Notes: a model not told the origin generated them from the sequence alone. A DNA stretch of 64,000 bases from an uncultured Lachnospiraceae bacterium (GCA_910584965.1 CAJUDZ010000001.1:186001-250000), one strand, 5' to 3'; positions 1-8,273 are shown, counted from the first letter of the stretch. Numbers and translations are program-made.

Positions 1-191
1 GTAGTATATACACCGGGAACATAGGTATTCGACGTTGTCTGCGTCATTGTCGGCACTGTTTCCGGTTTTTCTTCTTTTGGCAGAAACATGATGATGAGCA
101 GGACAATGAAAAGAATACCGAGCACGGCAAGGATTCCGGTATAGATCAATTCTTTCACATGAAGCACAACAATTTTGGTTTTGGAACTCAT
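1..191 (-). CDS. Small membrane-anchored protein, C-terminus beyond window edge
   Basis: The complement reads from an ATG at 191 and stays open to base 1, giving about 63 residues with no stop. It begins MSSKTKIVVLHVKELIYTG and has one strong hydrophobic helix at about residues 14-37. A Pro/Glu/Thr-rich stretch follows, ending in YVPGVYT. The layout suggests a short cytoplasmic start, one membrane helix and an extracytoplasmic C-terminal domain that lies outside the window. The upstream GGGGAT could be its ribosome site. It diverges from the glycoside hydrolase, leaving only about 57 bp for both promoters. Function unknown. Confidence 0.65.
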   Translation of the reverse strand, partial: MSSKTKIVVLHVKELIYTGILAVLGILFIVLLIIMFLPKEEKPETVPTMTQTTSNTYVPGVYT

Positions 192-248
192 AAAATAATA
201 TCCCCATCGAAAATCTTTTTATCAGTCTATGAAAGGACGAACACAATT

Positions 249-3065
249 ATGAATGATATTGACAGGTTTTATGATCTGAGCGGCCTTTGGCTGGCCGATA
301 TCGGCGACGGGAAACAGTATTCGGCGTCTCTTTCGGGAACGCTCGACGAAAACGGCATCGGATACGAGGACAGCGGAAGCGGACCGGTGCACCCGGATGA
401 GGCGCTCGGTACACAGACGGCGGATGGGTCTGACGGAAGGCCGGAAGAGCGTAAGGCGGATGAGTCGGGCGGAGAACCGGAAGGACGCAGGAAAGATGAT
501 TCGGGCAGAGAGCCGGCGGAAGACAGCCGCAGGCCGAACGCGCCGATTGCCACCCGGTTTACGAGAAAGCATACATATGAAGGAAAGGTGCGGTTTACCC
601 GCAGCCTGAAGTTCGATGCGCCCCCCGGGAAACGGGTGTTTCTGGAAGCGGAACGGGCCAGATGTCTGCAGCTTTTTATCGACGGGAGGGAAGTTCCCGT
701 TTTCGGCGCGGCGACGCTTTGTACGCCGTATGTATTTGAAGTCACGGGATTACTGAACGGCGATCACGATGTGACACTTGTGTCAGATAATAGCTATCCG
801 GGACTGCCTCACGATGCCGTCGTGTATTCTTCCGCGGCCACGGACGAAACCCAGACGAACTGGAACGGGGTGCTCGGCTATCTCAGGCTGCGGACGGAAG
901 AGCCGGTTTTTCCGGCGGCGGTGCGGGTATATCCGAGAGGAAAGGAACTGACGGTCAGCATCGGCATCCGTGCGTCCGGGTCATGGCAAGGTACGGCCAT
1001 CGTCCGGTCTGAGGCATTGAAAGACGGACAGGCGGAAGCGGCGGTGCGGACCGAGGGTGCGGGAGATATGGAAGAAACGGTTGTTTTTCCTTCTCTTGCG
1101 CTGCGGGACGATGTGAAGCGGTGGGACGAAGAAGAGGGTAATTTATACGAATTATCCGTCACTTTATCAAACGGAGCGGTCAAAACGGTAACGTTCGGCG
1201 TCCGGGATTTCGGCGCGGACGGTAACGGAAGACTTGCTTTGAACGGGAGAACCTTTTTTCTGCGGGGCGAAGCAAACTGCGCGGTCTTTCCGGAAACCGG
1301 ATATCCGCCGATGACGGCCGCCGCATGGCGGGAAATACTGCTGACATACCGTTCTTACGGCATCAACTGTATGCGTTTCCATTCCCATTGTCCGCCGGAG
1401 GCGGCTTTTACGGCTGCGGATGAACTGGGCATGATGATGCAGCCGGAGCTTTCCCACTGGAATCCGAAAGACGCTTTTGAATCGGAAGAAAGCTATGCCT
1501 ACTACCGGGCGGAGCTTCGGGGCATTTTGGAGATGCTCGCAAACCATCCTTCCTTCGTTATGCTGACATTCGGCAATGAACTGCATGCTCTTTCGAAAGG
1601 GCATGAACGAATGGACGAACTGCTTGCGATGGCAGACGAACTGGATAATACGAGACTGTATGCCAACGGCTCCAACGTGCATTATGGGGAAAAAGGATGC
1701 GATTCGAAGAGCGGTTTCTATACGTCTTCCAATTTTTATGATAAAGATCTCCGAGGAACTTTTGCCGGCATGAAGGGATATATCAACCATTGTTACCCCA
1801 ATGCGGCGGTGAATTTCGACGGAACGATGAAGGAACTGCGCAAGACTTATGAAAAGCCGGTTTTCAGTTTCGAAGTCGGACAGTTTGAAATACTCCCCGA
1901 TTTCCGGGAGCTGGAGGATTTTCGGGGAATTTCCGACCCGGCCAATTTCCGGCTGATTCAGGAAAAAGTGAAAGCGCGGGGCCTGGAGGCGGACTGGCCG
2001 AAATATGTAGAAGCCTCCGGGGAGATTTCATGTCTCTGTTACCGGGAAGAGATCGAAGCGGCCATGCGGACGGAGCAGCTTTCCGGCATTTCCCTTCTCG
2101 GTTTACAGGATTTTCCGGGACAGGGAACGGCGCTCGTGGGGATGCTGAATGCGCATCTTTCCCCAAAACCCTATCGCTTTGCGGAGCCTGCGGCTTTCCG
2201 GCGCTTTTTTACGGACAGCCTGCCGCTCGCTCTGCTGTCCGGTTATACTTATGAAAACACGGAGACGCTTCACGCTGAGGTCAGAATGGCCAACTTCGGA
2301 AAAAAAGCGCTGGCCGGCCGTCTCAGGTGTGTTTTGGAGGGAACGGGTTTTCGGGAAGTATGGGAAGCGGAACGGGAAACGGTCTGCCCGCCGGGGAAGC
2401 TGACGACGGTGGGAATTTTTTCCTTTTCGCTGGAAAAAGCGGACCGTCCGATGCGGCTTGATCTGACCGCATCGTTTGACGGTGCGGCGAACAGCTATCC
2501 GGTCTGGGTCTATCCGCCCGTCAGCCCGGTCTGTCCGGAAGAAGTGCTGGAGACAGAACATCTGGACGAGGAAGCAAAAGCCGCATTGCGGGCGGGGAAA
2601 ACGGTATATCTGACGCCGCCTTCCACGAAAGAAGCGCTGCCCCGCTCCATACAGGCTCAGTTTTCGACGGACTTCTGGTCGGTAGGCACCTTTTCGGAAC
2701 AGGAAGGCGGCATGGGTCAGCTGATCGACGCGGAGCACCCCATTTTCCGGGATTTTCCGACCGAAAGTTACAGCAACTGGCAATGGTGGCCGATGGCCTG
2801 CCAGCGAGCGGTGATTCTGCCGGAGCGCATCGATGCGGTCATTACGGAGATGGACAGTTACGCGTATCTGCGGCCGATGGCGAAGCTGTTCGAGTGCCGC
2901 TGCGGGAACGGAAAACTGCTGTTTTCCACGCTGAATCTGCAGAACTTGCAGCAGTACCCGGAGGCGCGGGCGCTTCTTGCTTCCGTTTACCGCTATCTTG
3001 CCTCGGACCGGTTTGCGCCGAAACAGGAGCTGGAAGTGGAAATGCTGGCGGAGCTGGTGCGCTGA
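249..3065 (+). CDS. Glycoside hydrolase family 2 protein (beta-galactosidase/glucuronidase-like)
   Basis: A 938-residue GH2-type hydrolase, expected to release terminal sugars from beta-glycosides. The order is an N-terminal jelly-roll sugar-binding domain, an immunoglobulin-like domain (about residues 230-320), then the TIM barrel. The acid/base glutamate is seen in TFGNELH (E444) and the probable nucleophile in FSFEVGQF (E542). I chose ATG 249 because AAAGGA lies just upstream; an in-frame ATG at 159 would overlap the divergent gene and lacks a ribosome site. No signal peptide is seen, so it is probably cytoplasmic. Residues about 45-98 hold an odd Arg/Glu/Gly/Asp-rich insertion inside the first domain. 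Exact substrate cannot be told. Confidence 0.85.
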   Translation: MNDIDRFYDLSGLWLADIGDGKQYSASLSGTLDENGIGYEDSGSGPVHPDEALGTQTADGSDGRPEERKADESGGEPEGRRKDDSGREPAEDSRRPNAPIATRFTRKHTYEGKVRFTRSLKFDAPPGKRVFLEAERARCLQLFIDGREVPVFGAATLCTPYVFEVTGLLNGDHDVTLVSDNSYPGLPHDAVVYSSAATDETQTNWNGVLGYLRLRTEEPVFPAAVRVYPRGKELTVSIGIRASGSWQGTAIVRSEALKDGQAEAAVRTEGAGDMEETVVFPSLALRDDVKRWDEEEGNLYELSVTLSNGAVKTVTFGVRDFGADGNGRLALNGRTFFLRGEANCAVFPETGYPPMTAAAWREILLTYRSYGINCMRFHSHCPPEAAFTAADELGMMMQPELSHWNPKDAFESEESYAYYRAELRGILEMLANHPSFVMLTFGNELHALSKGHERMDELLAMADELDNTRLYANGSNVHYGEKGCDSKSGFYTSSNFYDKDLRGTFAGMKGYINHCYPNAAVNFDGTMKELRKTYEKPVFSFEVGQFEILPDFRELEDFRGISDPANFRLIQEKVKARGLEADWPKYVEASGEISCLCYREEIEAAMRTEQLSGISLLGLQDFPGQGTALVGMLNAHLSPKPYRFAEPAAFRRFFTDSLPLALLSGYTYENTETLHAEVRMANFGKKALAGRLRCVLEGTGFREVWEAERETVCPPGKLTTVGIFSFSLEKADRPMRLDLTASFDGAANSYPVWVYPPVSPVCPEEVLETEHLDEEAKAALRAGKTVYLTPPSTKEALPRSIQAQFSTDFWSVGTFSEQEGGMGQLIDAEHPIFRDFPTESYSNWQWWPMACQRAVILPERIDAVITEMDSYAYLRPMAKLFECRCGNGKLLFSTLNLQNLQQYPEARALLASVYRYLASDRFAPKQELEVEMLAELVR

Positions 3066-3164
3066 CACCGGGTGGCAGACAGATTGGGGAGGCTCGACAT
3101 GGCAGCCGAATAACAGGAATGCGGGAAAACAGAATATGCTTTTCCGCATTTTTGAGTTTGAAGG

Positions 3165-3192
3165 TTGACTTTATTTGAAAATGAACTATAAT
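3165..3192 (+). promoter_or_regulatory. Sigma-A type promoter of the XRE gene
   Basis: TTGACT (3165-3170) and a perfect TATAAT (3187-3192) are separated by 16 bp, 37 bp before the ATG at 3230. This is one of the best promoter matches in the window. Confidence 0.75.
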
Positions 3193-3193
3193 A

Positions 3194-3206
3194 TTAGTTA
3201 GTTAGC
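3194..3206 (+). promoter_or_regulatory. TTAGTTAG direct-repeat operator candidate
   Basis: TTAGTTAGTTAGC lies immediately after the -10 box, where the transcription start should be. TAGTTAGC recurs at 3725-3732 before the membrane-protein gene, and TTAGTTA-type elements (as complement TAACTAA) recur at 41931-41965 beside another XRE gene. I infer a binding site for the XRE protein. Confidence 0.45.
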
Positions 3207-3229
3207 TTACACACTATTAAATATTGAAG

Positions 3230-3628
3230 ATGAACATGGACGATAATCTATTATTGAAATTGCAGGAAGAAAAATTGAACTTTGGGCAGACCTTGCGGCA
3301 TGTACGGCAAATGCAGAAAATGACGATACGCCAGATTGCCGGAGAAGTCAAACGGACCCCCACATATATCAGCGATATAGAGAGGGGAAATAACAAACCG
3401 CCCGAGAAGGCATTGATGGAGCAGATCATAGAAGCATTGAAACTGCCGGAAAAAGAAGTACAAAATTATTTATACGATCTGGCAGCGAAAGAGCGCGGCG
3501 GAGTATCTGAAGATATCGTTGATTATATTATGGAAAACAGTACTCTCCGCCTGGCAATCAGAATGGCGAAGAACCGGGAAAACAGTGAAGAAGTGTGGGA
3601 GGAGTGCGTTAAAAAGCTTCAAAACTGA
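3230..3628 (+). CDS. XRE-family helix-turn-helix regulator
   Basis: A 132-residue DNA-binding protein. An XRE/SinR-like helix-turn-helix fills about residues 15-75, with the recognition segment TPTYISDIERG. The tail is short, acidic and helical. ATG 3230 and ATG 3236 both fit; a TTG at 3224 is also in frame. Its promoter carries overlapping TTAGTTAG repeats, so autoregulation is likely. It is the first gene of an AT-rich accessory island, and the same 8-mer (TAGTTAGC) upstream of the next gene suggests that it controls the membrane protein, the small proteins and the protease-like protein downstream. Confidence 0.85.
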   Translation: MNMDDNLLLKLQEEKLNFGQTLRHVRQMQKMTIRQIAGEVKRTPTYISDIERGNNKPPEKALMEQIIEALKLPEKEVQNYLYDLAAKERGGVSEDIVDYIMENSTLRLAIRMAKNRENSEEVWEECVKKLQN

Positions 3629-3724
3629 TTTATCCCAAATATTGTATTCGGAGTTAAAAGAGCGGTATATCTAGCGGTTGCCTGTTAAAAAGCATATATG
3701 ATAAAATATTTGATAATGATTGCA

Positions 3725-3732
3725 TAGTTAGC
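3725..3732 (+). promoter_or_regulatory. TAGTTAGC element upstream of membrane-protein gene
   Basis: An exact copy of the 8-mer at 3199-3206, sitting in the 178-bp gap between the XRE gene and the membrane-protein gene. I infer a second operator for the island regulator. Confidence 0.35.
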
Positions 3733-3806
3733 AGGTATTTTGTTTCAAAAAAAGAGAGATGATCGTGTTTTAATATGTTGGCACGTATAGAGGATAATTA
3801 ATTTGT

Positions 3807-4319
3807 ATGGAAGAATTGGGTGTTTTGAAATATTGTCTGGGTGCGGCAAAGAGGGCATATGAACAGGAAAATGTCAGGCAGAGAAACGCAATGGATAAGG
3901 CAGAATATTTATTCAAATATCTGACATTGTTGACGACGGTCTTTAATGTTGCGGTCTCTGTGATTTCCAAAATGAATCAGGTTAATACTGCGGATTTTTA
4001 CTTTATAGCATTGTATGTTCCTATGTTGACGGCAGGTATTATCGGAATAGCGAGTACGCTTCTGATACAGATGCCCAGAAAAATTAAGCAGTTTTCACTC
4101 GGAACGGAGGAACTGAAAAAGGTACAGAAAGAACCGGCCAGATTTCGGACGGAGAAGGAATGGACTTATCAGGAAATTCTCTGGATGGATACCATTACGA
4201 CCAGAATGAGGGCGAATAACGATAAAGCCATGAAATGGATTTTGATAGCCTATATCAGCCTGGCGGTAATGATTTTATGTTTTGGAATTTTTATTACTTA
4301 TTTAATCTTACTGGTTTGA
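3807..4319 (+). CDS. Three-helix membrane protein, SLATT/Pycsar-effector-like layout
   Basis: A 170-residue protein I cannot assign firmly to a family. A basic, helical N-terminus (KRAYEQENVRQRNAMDKAEY) leads straight into two hydrophobic helices at about 36-55 and 62-87. A charged cytoplasmic stretch (about 90-145) and a last helix at 146-170 follow. The helix running into a membrane hairpin recalls SLATT/DUF4231 and other 2TM effectors that respond to a partner signal. It is followed closely by two tiny genes and a C39-like protein. The ribosome site (GAGG) is far from the ATG, so translation may be weak. The membrane topology is clear; an effector role is only inference. Confidence 0.7.
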   Translation: MEELGVLKYCLGAAKRAYEQENVRQRNAMDKAEYLFKYLTLLTTVFNVAVSVISKMNQVNTADFYFIALYVPMLTAGIIGIASTLLIQMPRKIKQFSLGTEELKKVQKEPARFRTEKEWTYQEILWMDTITTRMRANNDKAMKWILIAYISLAVMILCFGIFITYLILLV

Positions 4320-4341
4320 AGGGACATACGAAGGTATATTT

Positions 4342-4485
4342 ATGAAGGAAACAAAGGATAATAAGAAAAATACGGACGAATTGCAGGTTGCTTCTGCGGA
4401 ACCGGAATTTCCGTTTATCAGCAGCTGCACGCCGGATTTGGATTTGGAACAGATTGAGGCGGAAGAACGGTTTCAGGAATTTTAG
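4342..4485 (+). CDS. Small acidic protein (47 aa), possible peptide substrate
   Basis: ATG 4342, preceded by AAGG, opens a 47-codon frame ending TAG 4485. The N-terminus is charged (KETKDNKKN), the middle is AEPEFPFISSC with a single cysteine, and the end is very acidic (DLDLEQIEAEERFQEF). There is no membrane helix, no double-glycine leader and no known domain. It lies 22 bp after the membrane-protein gene and 27 bp before the next tiny gene, in one direction. It could be a partner or substrate of the papain-fold protein downstream, or simply a short regulator. Confidence 0.5.
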   Translation: MKETKDNKKNTDELQVASAEPEFPFISSCTPDLDLEQIEAEERFQEF

Positions 4486-4512
4486 AGAGATAAAAAATCA
4501 CAGGAGGGCAGA

Positions 4513-4686
4513 ATGATACGGGAAGATGAAATGTATTTACAGTTGAAAAAAAGCATGGAGGAATATGATAAGGATTTTAATGGAGCGCTCCGGCGCGCGG
4601 AAGAAATAGCGGAAGATGAAAGAAGGCGTGCCGAAAAGGAAATCGGGAACTGGAGGACTCTGGAAAGGTTTGGCCTGATATTATGA
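4513..4686 (+). CDS. Small charged helical protein (57 aa)
   Basis: ATG 4513 follows an AGGAGG-type site (CAGGAGGGCAGA). The 57 residues are almost entirely charged helix, with RRAEEIAEDERRRAEKEI in the middle, and look like a short coiled coil. The TGA at 4684-4686 overlaps the ATG at 4683, so it is translationally coupled to the C39-like gene. The strong ribosome site and the overlap make it a real gene. Function unknown. Confidence 0.6.
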   Translation: MIREDEMYLQLKKSMEEYDKDFNGALRRAEEIAEDERRRAEKEIGNWRTLERFGLIL

Positions 4687-6071
4687 TGAACAATACAGAA
4701 GTTAAAAACAGGCTTCAGAGGTTTGATTCAACAACTCTTGCTTATGCAATTCAGAAAGCATTTCCTTTTTTATTCCAAAATACAGATCAGCTGAGACAGG
4801 AATTGGATAAATATGTTTTTCCAAGACTGGATTTTTTGGCGGAGATTGAAAATCATCAGTACTATTTCCTGTTTGAGGAGCATTATGTCGAGACGGAATG
4901 GAAAGACATGATCAGTATGCACTACATTAATACATCCTATGAGGTCGTGAATACCGTGATGCGGATTCATCTTTTTTTGGAGGAAGAGATGAACGAACAG
5001 CCTTACATGGGATGTTTTACGATGAGGACGATTGATGAGCCCCATATTATGCTCTCTTATATATATCCAAACTGGAAATATGTCACTTATGACGACAAGC
5101 CGTTGAACATTATGACATATCAGAAAGAAGTGCATATTAACGGAAAAGAAATCATATTCAATACATATCCCCTTTTTGTACAGGATAATGCCGTAGTGAC
5201 GTGCGCACAGGCGTGTCTGGTTTCCATGTCAAAATATCTGCATTCACGGTATGATTATAATAGAATCCGCATAGGTAAAATTGATGATTCCTATCATTCC
5301 AACAAAACGAAGGCGTATCCGTCTCAGGGACTGCTTCCTACGCAGATGCTGGAAATCCTGAACAGTCATGATATACCGTGCGGGTATCAGATGTATAATG
5401 ATCCGGCGGAATTTAAAGAATATATAGATTATTGTGTAGAGAGCGCAATACCGGTACTGGTCGGCCTTCGGGTGAAGGAGAACGGAAACAGTAAAAAGGC
5501 AGGAAGCCATGTTATACAGATTATCGGGCATTCGGATGTTGAAACGCAGAAAAGATATGTTATATATGACGATTCAGGATATTATCTGAAGAAATTAGAG
5601 GGAAATGGATTTGTCGAATGTATCAGCTGGGAAGTGTTGAGCAGCAGTCTGGAAAAAAATAAGAGCTTTATTATCTATTCAATTCATGAAAAAGTATACA
5701 TTTACTTTGAAAATTTTAAAATGCGCATGAATGATATGCTTTTCCGGACGAAAATGGATGCAATGATGGATGTGGATGGAAAAAACGGAAACAGGAGAAT
5801 TTTGTTAATCGATAACAGAGAGGCAAAGCGGTTTTTGCAGGAAAATATGGTATGTGATGTGAATGTTCATCAGGATGTCAGGGAAGAGGCCGGCAGACTG
5901 CTTCAGATAGATATGCCGCATTATTTATGGTGCTGTGAATATAGTACTGCAATGGGGAATATGCTGTTTTTGGCCGATCCGACTTATAACAGAAGAACTA
6001 CAAAAAATATTTTTTTAAATAAAGTTCCTCTGATTTGTAAAAGTCAGATTGGCTTATTGAATTATGTATGA
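4683..6071 (+). CDS. C39-like papain-fold cysteine peptidase family protein
   Basis: A 462-residue protein with a central papain-like domain at about residues 155-320. The catalytic set is visible: C174 in VVTCAQACL with Q and D just before, H276 in AGSHVIQIIGH and D296/D297 in YVIYDDSG. The N-terminal 150 residues (aromatic and acidic) and the C-terminal 130 are not recognised. There is no signal peptide or membrane helix, unlike peptidase-containing ABC exporters, so it acts in the cytosol or is carried by a partner. Its start overlaps the upstream small gene. A bacteriocin-type protease, a peptide-modifying enzyme or a conflict-system effector are all possible. Confidence 0.7.
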   Translation: MMNNTEVKNRLQRFDSTTLAYAIQKAFPFLFQNTDQLRQELDKYVFPRLDFLAEIENHQYYFLFEEHYVETEWKDMISMHYINTSYEVVNTVMRIHLFLEEEMNEQPYMGCFTMRTIDEPHIMLSYIYPNWKYVTYDDKPLNIMTYQKEVHINGKEIIFNTYPLFVQDNAVVTCAQACLVSMSKYLHSRYDYNRIRIGKIDDSYHSNKTKAYPSQGLLPTQMLEILNSHDIPCGYQMYNDPAEFKEYIDYCVESAIPVLVGLRVKENGNSKKAGSHVIQIIGHSDVETQKRYVIYDDSGYYLKKLEGNGFVECISWEVLSSSLEKNKSFIIYSIHEKVYIYFENFKMRMNDMLFRTKMDAMMDVDGKNGNRRILLIDNREAKRFLQENMVCDVNVHQDVREEAGRLLQIDMPHYLWCCEYSTAMGNMLFLADPTYNRRTTKNIFLNKVPLICKSQIGLLNYV

Positions 6072-6101
6072 TTGACAAAACCAACTGGTTAGTGTTATGC
6101 T
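6072..6101 (+). promoter_or_regulatory. Promoter of glnA leader
   Basis: TTGACA (6072-6077), an 18-bp spacer and TATGCT (6096-6101). It overlaps the stop codon region of the C39-like gene and would start a leader RNA of about 200 nt before glnA. Confidence 0.6.
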
Positions 6102-6114
6102 GATACAGGACAAA

Positions 6115-6148
6115 GGTGTTCTTATCTATAGGATAAGAATGCCTTTTT
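6115..6148 (+). terminator. First leader terminator (attenuator) of glnA
   Basis: GGTGTTCTTATC (6115-6126) pairs over 12 bp, with two GU wobbles, with GATAAGAATGCC (6132-6143), closing a 5-nt loop and followed by T5. It lies just after the promoter, so unaided transcription should stop here. Confidence 0.65.
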
Positions 6149-6257
6149 ATTCTATTAGGAAATTGCCGCAGCAGAAACCATTTCAGGGGAGAATGCGAAG
6201 CATTCTTGTAATCGCCGCTGCCGAGCGGCGATTTTTTATTCTATGAGGAAATTGCTG
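6149..6257 (+). repeat. Repeated 20-mer after each leader terminator
   Basis: ATTCTATTAGGAAATTGCCG at 6149-6168 and ATTCTATGAGGAAATTGCTG at 6238-6257 match at 18 of 20 bases, 89 bp apart. Each copy directly follows a terminator T-run, so the leader looks like a duplicated attenuator module. Confidence 0.6.
6190..6238 (+). terminator. Second leader terminator with preceding hairpin
   Basis: A 7-bp hairpin (AGAATGC/GCATTCT, 6190-6206) is followed at once by a perfect 10-bp stem AATCGCCGCT/AGCGGCGATT (6210-6233) with a GCCG tetraloop and a T6 run. The paired-hairpin layout is what ANTAR antiterminators act on, though I do not see the classical hexaloops. Confidence 0.65.
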
Positions 6258-6312
6258 TAATCACAGCGGCCTTCGGACAGGATGCAGAGTAAGAAAGGAG
6301 CATTGAAATAAA

Positions 6313-7647
6313 ATGGGAAAAAATTATACGAAACAGGATATCCTCCGTCTGGTACAGGAGGAAGATGTGGAATTTATCAGACTTCAGTTTACGGATATTT
6401 TCGGGAATCTGAAAAATGTGGCGATTACGGTAAGCCAGCTGGAAAAGGCGCTGGATAACGAGTGCATGTTCGACGGCTCTTCCATAGAAGGCTTTGCGCG
6501 GATTGAAGAATCCGATATGTATCTGAATCCCGATTACAATACGTTTGAAATTTTTCCGTGGAGGCCGCAGCAGGGCAAGGTGGCGCGCCTGATCTGCGAT
6601 GTGTACCGCCCAAACGGCGAGCCTTTTGAAGGGGATCCGCGTTATATTCTGAAAAGGGCCATCAAGGAAGCAGCTGATATGGGCTATGTTTTTGAGGTCG
6701 GGCCGGAATGTGAGTTTTTTTTGTTTAACACGGATGAAAACGCCATGCCGACCACCATTACCCACGAACAGGCCGGGTATTTTGACTTGGGACCGGTGGA
6801 TTTTGGCGAGAATGCCAGGCGGGATATCGTGCTGACGCTGGAAGACATGGGATTTGTGATCGAAGCATCCCACCATGAAGTGGCGCCTGCCCAGCATGAG
6901 ATCGATTTTCGCTATGATGAAGCGCTGAAGACAGCGGACAATATCATGACATTCAAACTGGCGGTCAAGACGATCGCCAAACGTCACGGCCTTCACGCGA
7001 CGTTTATGCCGAAACCGAAATACGGCGTGAACGGTTCCGGCATGCACATCAATATGTCCCTGTCGAAGGACGGCCGGAATATTTTTGCGGATGAAAGCGG
7101 AAAATTCGGGCTGAGCCGGGAAGCGTACTATTTTATCGGCGGTATTATGAAACATATGAAAGGCATGACGGCGGTCACCAATCCGCTTGTCAATTCTTAT
7201 AAAAGGCTTGTGCCGGGGTTCGAAGCGCCTGTTTACATCGCATGGAGCGCGACCAACCGAAGTCCGTTAATCCGAATCCCGGCGACGCACGGCGTAGGGA
7301 CGAGAATCGAACTGCGCTGCCCGGACCCGTCGGCCAATCCTTATCTGGCGCTTGCGGTCTGCCTGCGCGCAGGGCTCGATGGCATTGCAAACCGGATGAT
7401 GCCGCCGGAAAGCGTGGACTGCAATATTTTTGAAATGAGCAGGGAACAAAAAGAAGCCTGCGGCATTGAGGAAATTCCGGGGACGCTGATCGAGGCGGTT
7501 TATGCGATGGAGGCGGATCCGTTTATCAGAGATGTGCTTGGCTCCCACACCTATACGAAATATATTGACGGCAAAAAAGCGGAATGGAACCGGTACCGTT
7601 CCCAGGTGACGGATTGGGAAATCAAAGCATATCTGAATAATTTCTGA
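6313..7647 (+). CDS. glnA: Glutamine synthetase, type I
   Basis: A 444-residue GSI that joins ammonia to glutamate using ATP in the cytosol. The N-terminal beta-grasp domain (about 15-100, with FTDIFGNLK and MFDGSSIEGF) precedes the catalytic domain. Metal/substrate motifs such as VGPECEFFLF, EVAPAQHEID and the NGSGMHINMS loop are all present. The length matches the short GSI-alpha class; the adenylylation tyrosine region of GSI-beta is not evident. AAAGGAG lies 12 bp before the ATG. The leader carries two tandem intrinsic terminators and the next gene encodes an ANTAR RNA-binding protein, so control by antitermination is likely. Confidence 0.97.
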   Translation: MGKNYTKQDILRLVQEEDVEFIRLQFTDIFGNLKNVAITVSQLEKALDNECMFDGSSIEGFARIEESDMYLNPDYNTFEIFPWRPQQGKVARLICDVYRPNGEPFEGDPRYILKRAIKEAADMGYVFEVGPECEFFLFNTDENAMPTTITHEQAGYFDLGPVDFGENARRDIVLTLEDMGFVIEASHHEVAPAQHEIDFRYDEALKTADNIMTFKLAVKTIAKRHGLHATFMPKPKYGVNGSGMHINMSLSKDGRNIFADESGKFGLSREAYYFIGGIMKHMKGMTAVTNPLVNSYKRLVPGFEAPVYIAWSATNRSPLIRIPATHGVGTRIELRCPDPSANPYLALAVCLRAGLDGIANRMMPPESVDCNIFEMSREQKEACGIEEIPGTLIEAVYAMEADPFIRDVLGSHTYTKYIDGKKAEWNRYRSQVTDWEIKAYLNNF

Positions 7648-7713
7648 TAAGAAACGAAAAAGCGGGAGAAACGGAACCGATACAGGATGTATCTGGAATG
7701 AGGGGGTGAACGT

Positions 7714-8259
7714 GTGATCAATATAATAATAGCTTTACCCAAAATAGAAGACGCCAGAGGCATCCGCAGCATTCTTTTGAAAAACGGGTTTCATGTGACG
7801 GGCGTATGCGCGACCGGCGCACAGGCGCTCAGCCAGATTAACGGGTTAAACGACGGCATTATGATATGCGGATACAAACTGCACGATATGATGTATTCGG
7901 AATTGCACGACTGCCTTCCGGCGGGCTTCGATATGCTGCTCATGGCTTCCCGGCGCGCGATGAACGATTGCTTCGACAACAATATCGTCTGCCTGCCCAT
8001 GCCGTTTAAAGTGCATGATCTGATCGACACGGTCTCCATGATGAGCCGCACGATGATGCGGAGACAGAAAAAAGCGAAGCAAAAGCCGAAAGAACGCAGC
8101 GCCGAAGAAACGAAGCTCATCAAAGAGGCCAAAGAACTCCTGATGTCCCGTAACAACATGACCGAAGAAGAAGCGTACCGCTATCTGCAAAAATGCAGCA
8201 TGGACAGCGGCACCGGCCTGACGGAGACGGCGCAGATGGCGCTGGCGATGTTTCATTAA
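7714..8259 (+). CDS. ANTAR-domain RNA-binding antiterminator with pseudo-receiver
   Basis: A 181-residue protein starting at GTG 7714 after GAGGGGGTG. Residues 1-115 resemble a receiver fold but without a clear phosphoacceptor aspartate. A basic linker (RRQKKAKQKPKE) leads into a C-terminal ANTAR three-helix bundle at about 125-181, including AKELLMSRNNMTEEEAYRYL. ANTAR proteins bind paired RNA hairpins and prevent termination; in clostridia they are known near nitrogen genes. It lies 66 bp after glnA, whose leader has two terminators, so a direct feedback on its own operon is the obvious proposal. The missing aspartate suggests control by a ligand or a partner rather than phosphorylation. 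Confidence 0.9.
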   Translation: MINIIIALPKIEDARGIRSILLKNGFHVTGVCATGAQALSQINGLNDGIMICGYKLHDMMYSELHDCLPAGFDMLLMASRRAMNDCFDNNIVCLPMPFKVHDLIDTVSMMSRTMMRRQKKAKQKPKERSAEETKLIKEAKELLMSRNNMTEEEAYRYLQKCSMDSGTGLTETAQMALAMFH

Positions 8260-8273
8260 CAAAAAGCATTTTC

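Noticed and set aside
2103..3149. Long open frame on the minus strand opposite the GH2 gene
   Set aside because: It is a shadow of the GC-rich coding strand: Arg/Pro/His-rich, no ribosome site, no domain.
4342..4485. Double-glycine bacteriocin precursor for the C39-like protein
   Set aside because: No GG/GA leader and no ABC exporter; left as a small protein of unknown role.
6241..7155. 304-codon minus-strand frame over the glnA leader and gene
   Set aside because: Antisense shadow of glnA; covers the attenuator and has no ribosome site.
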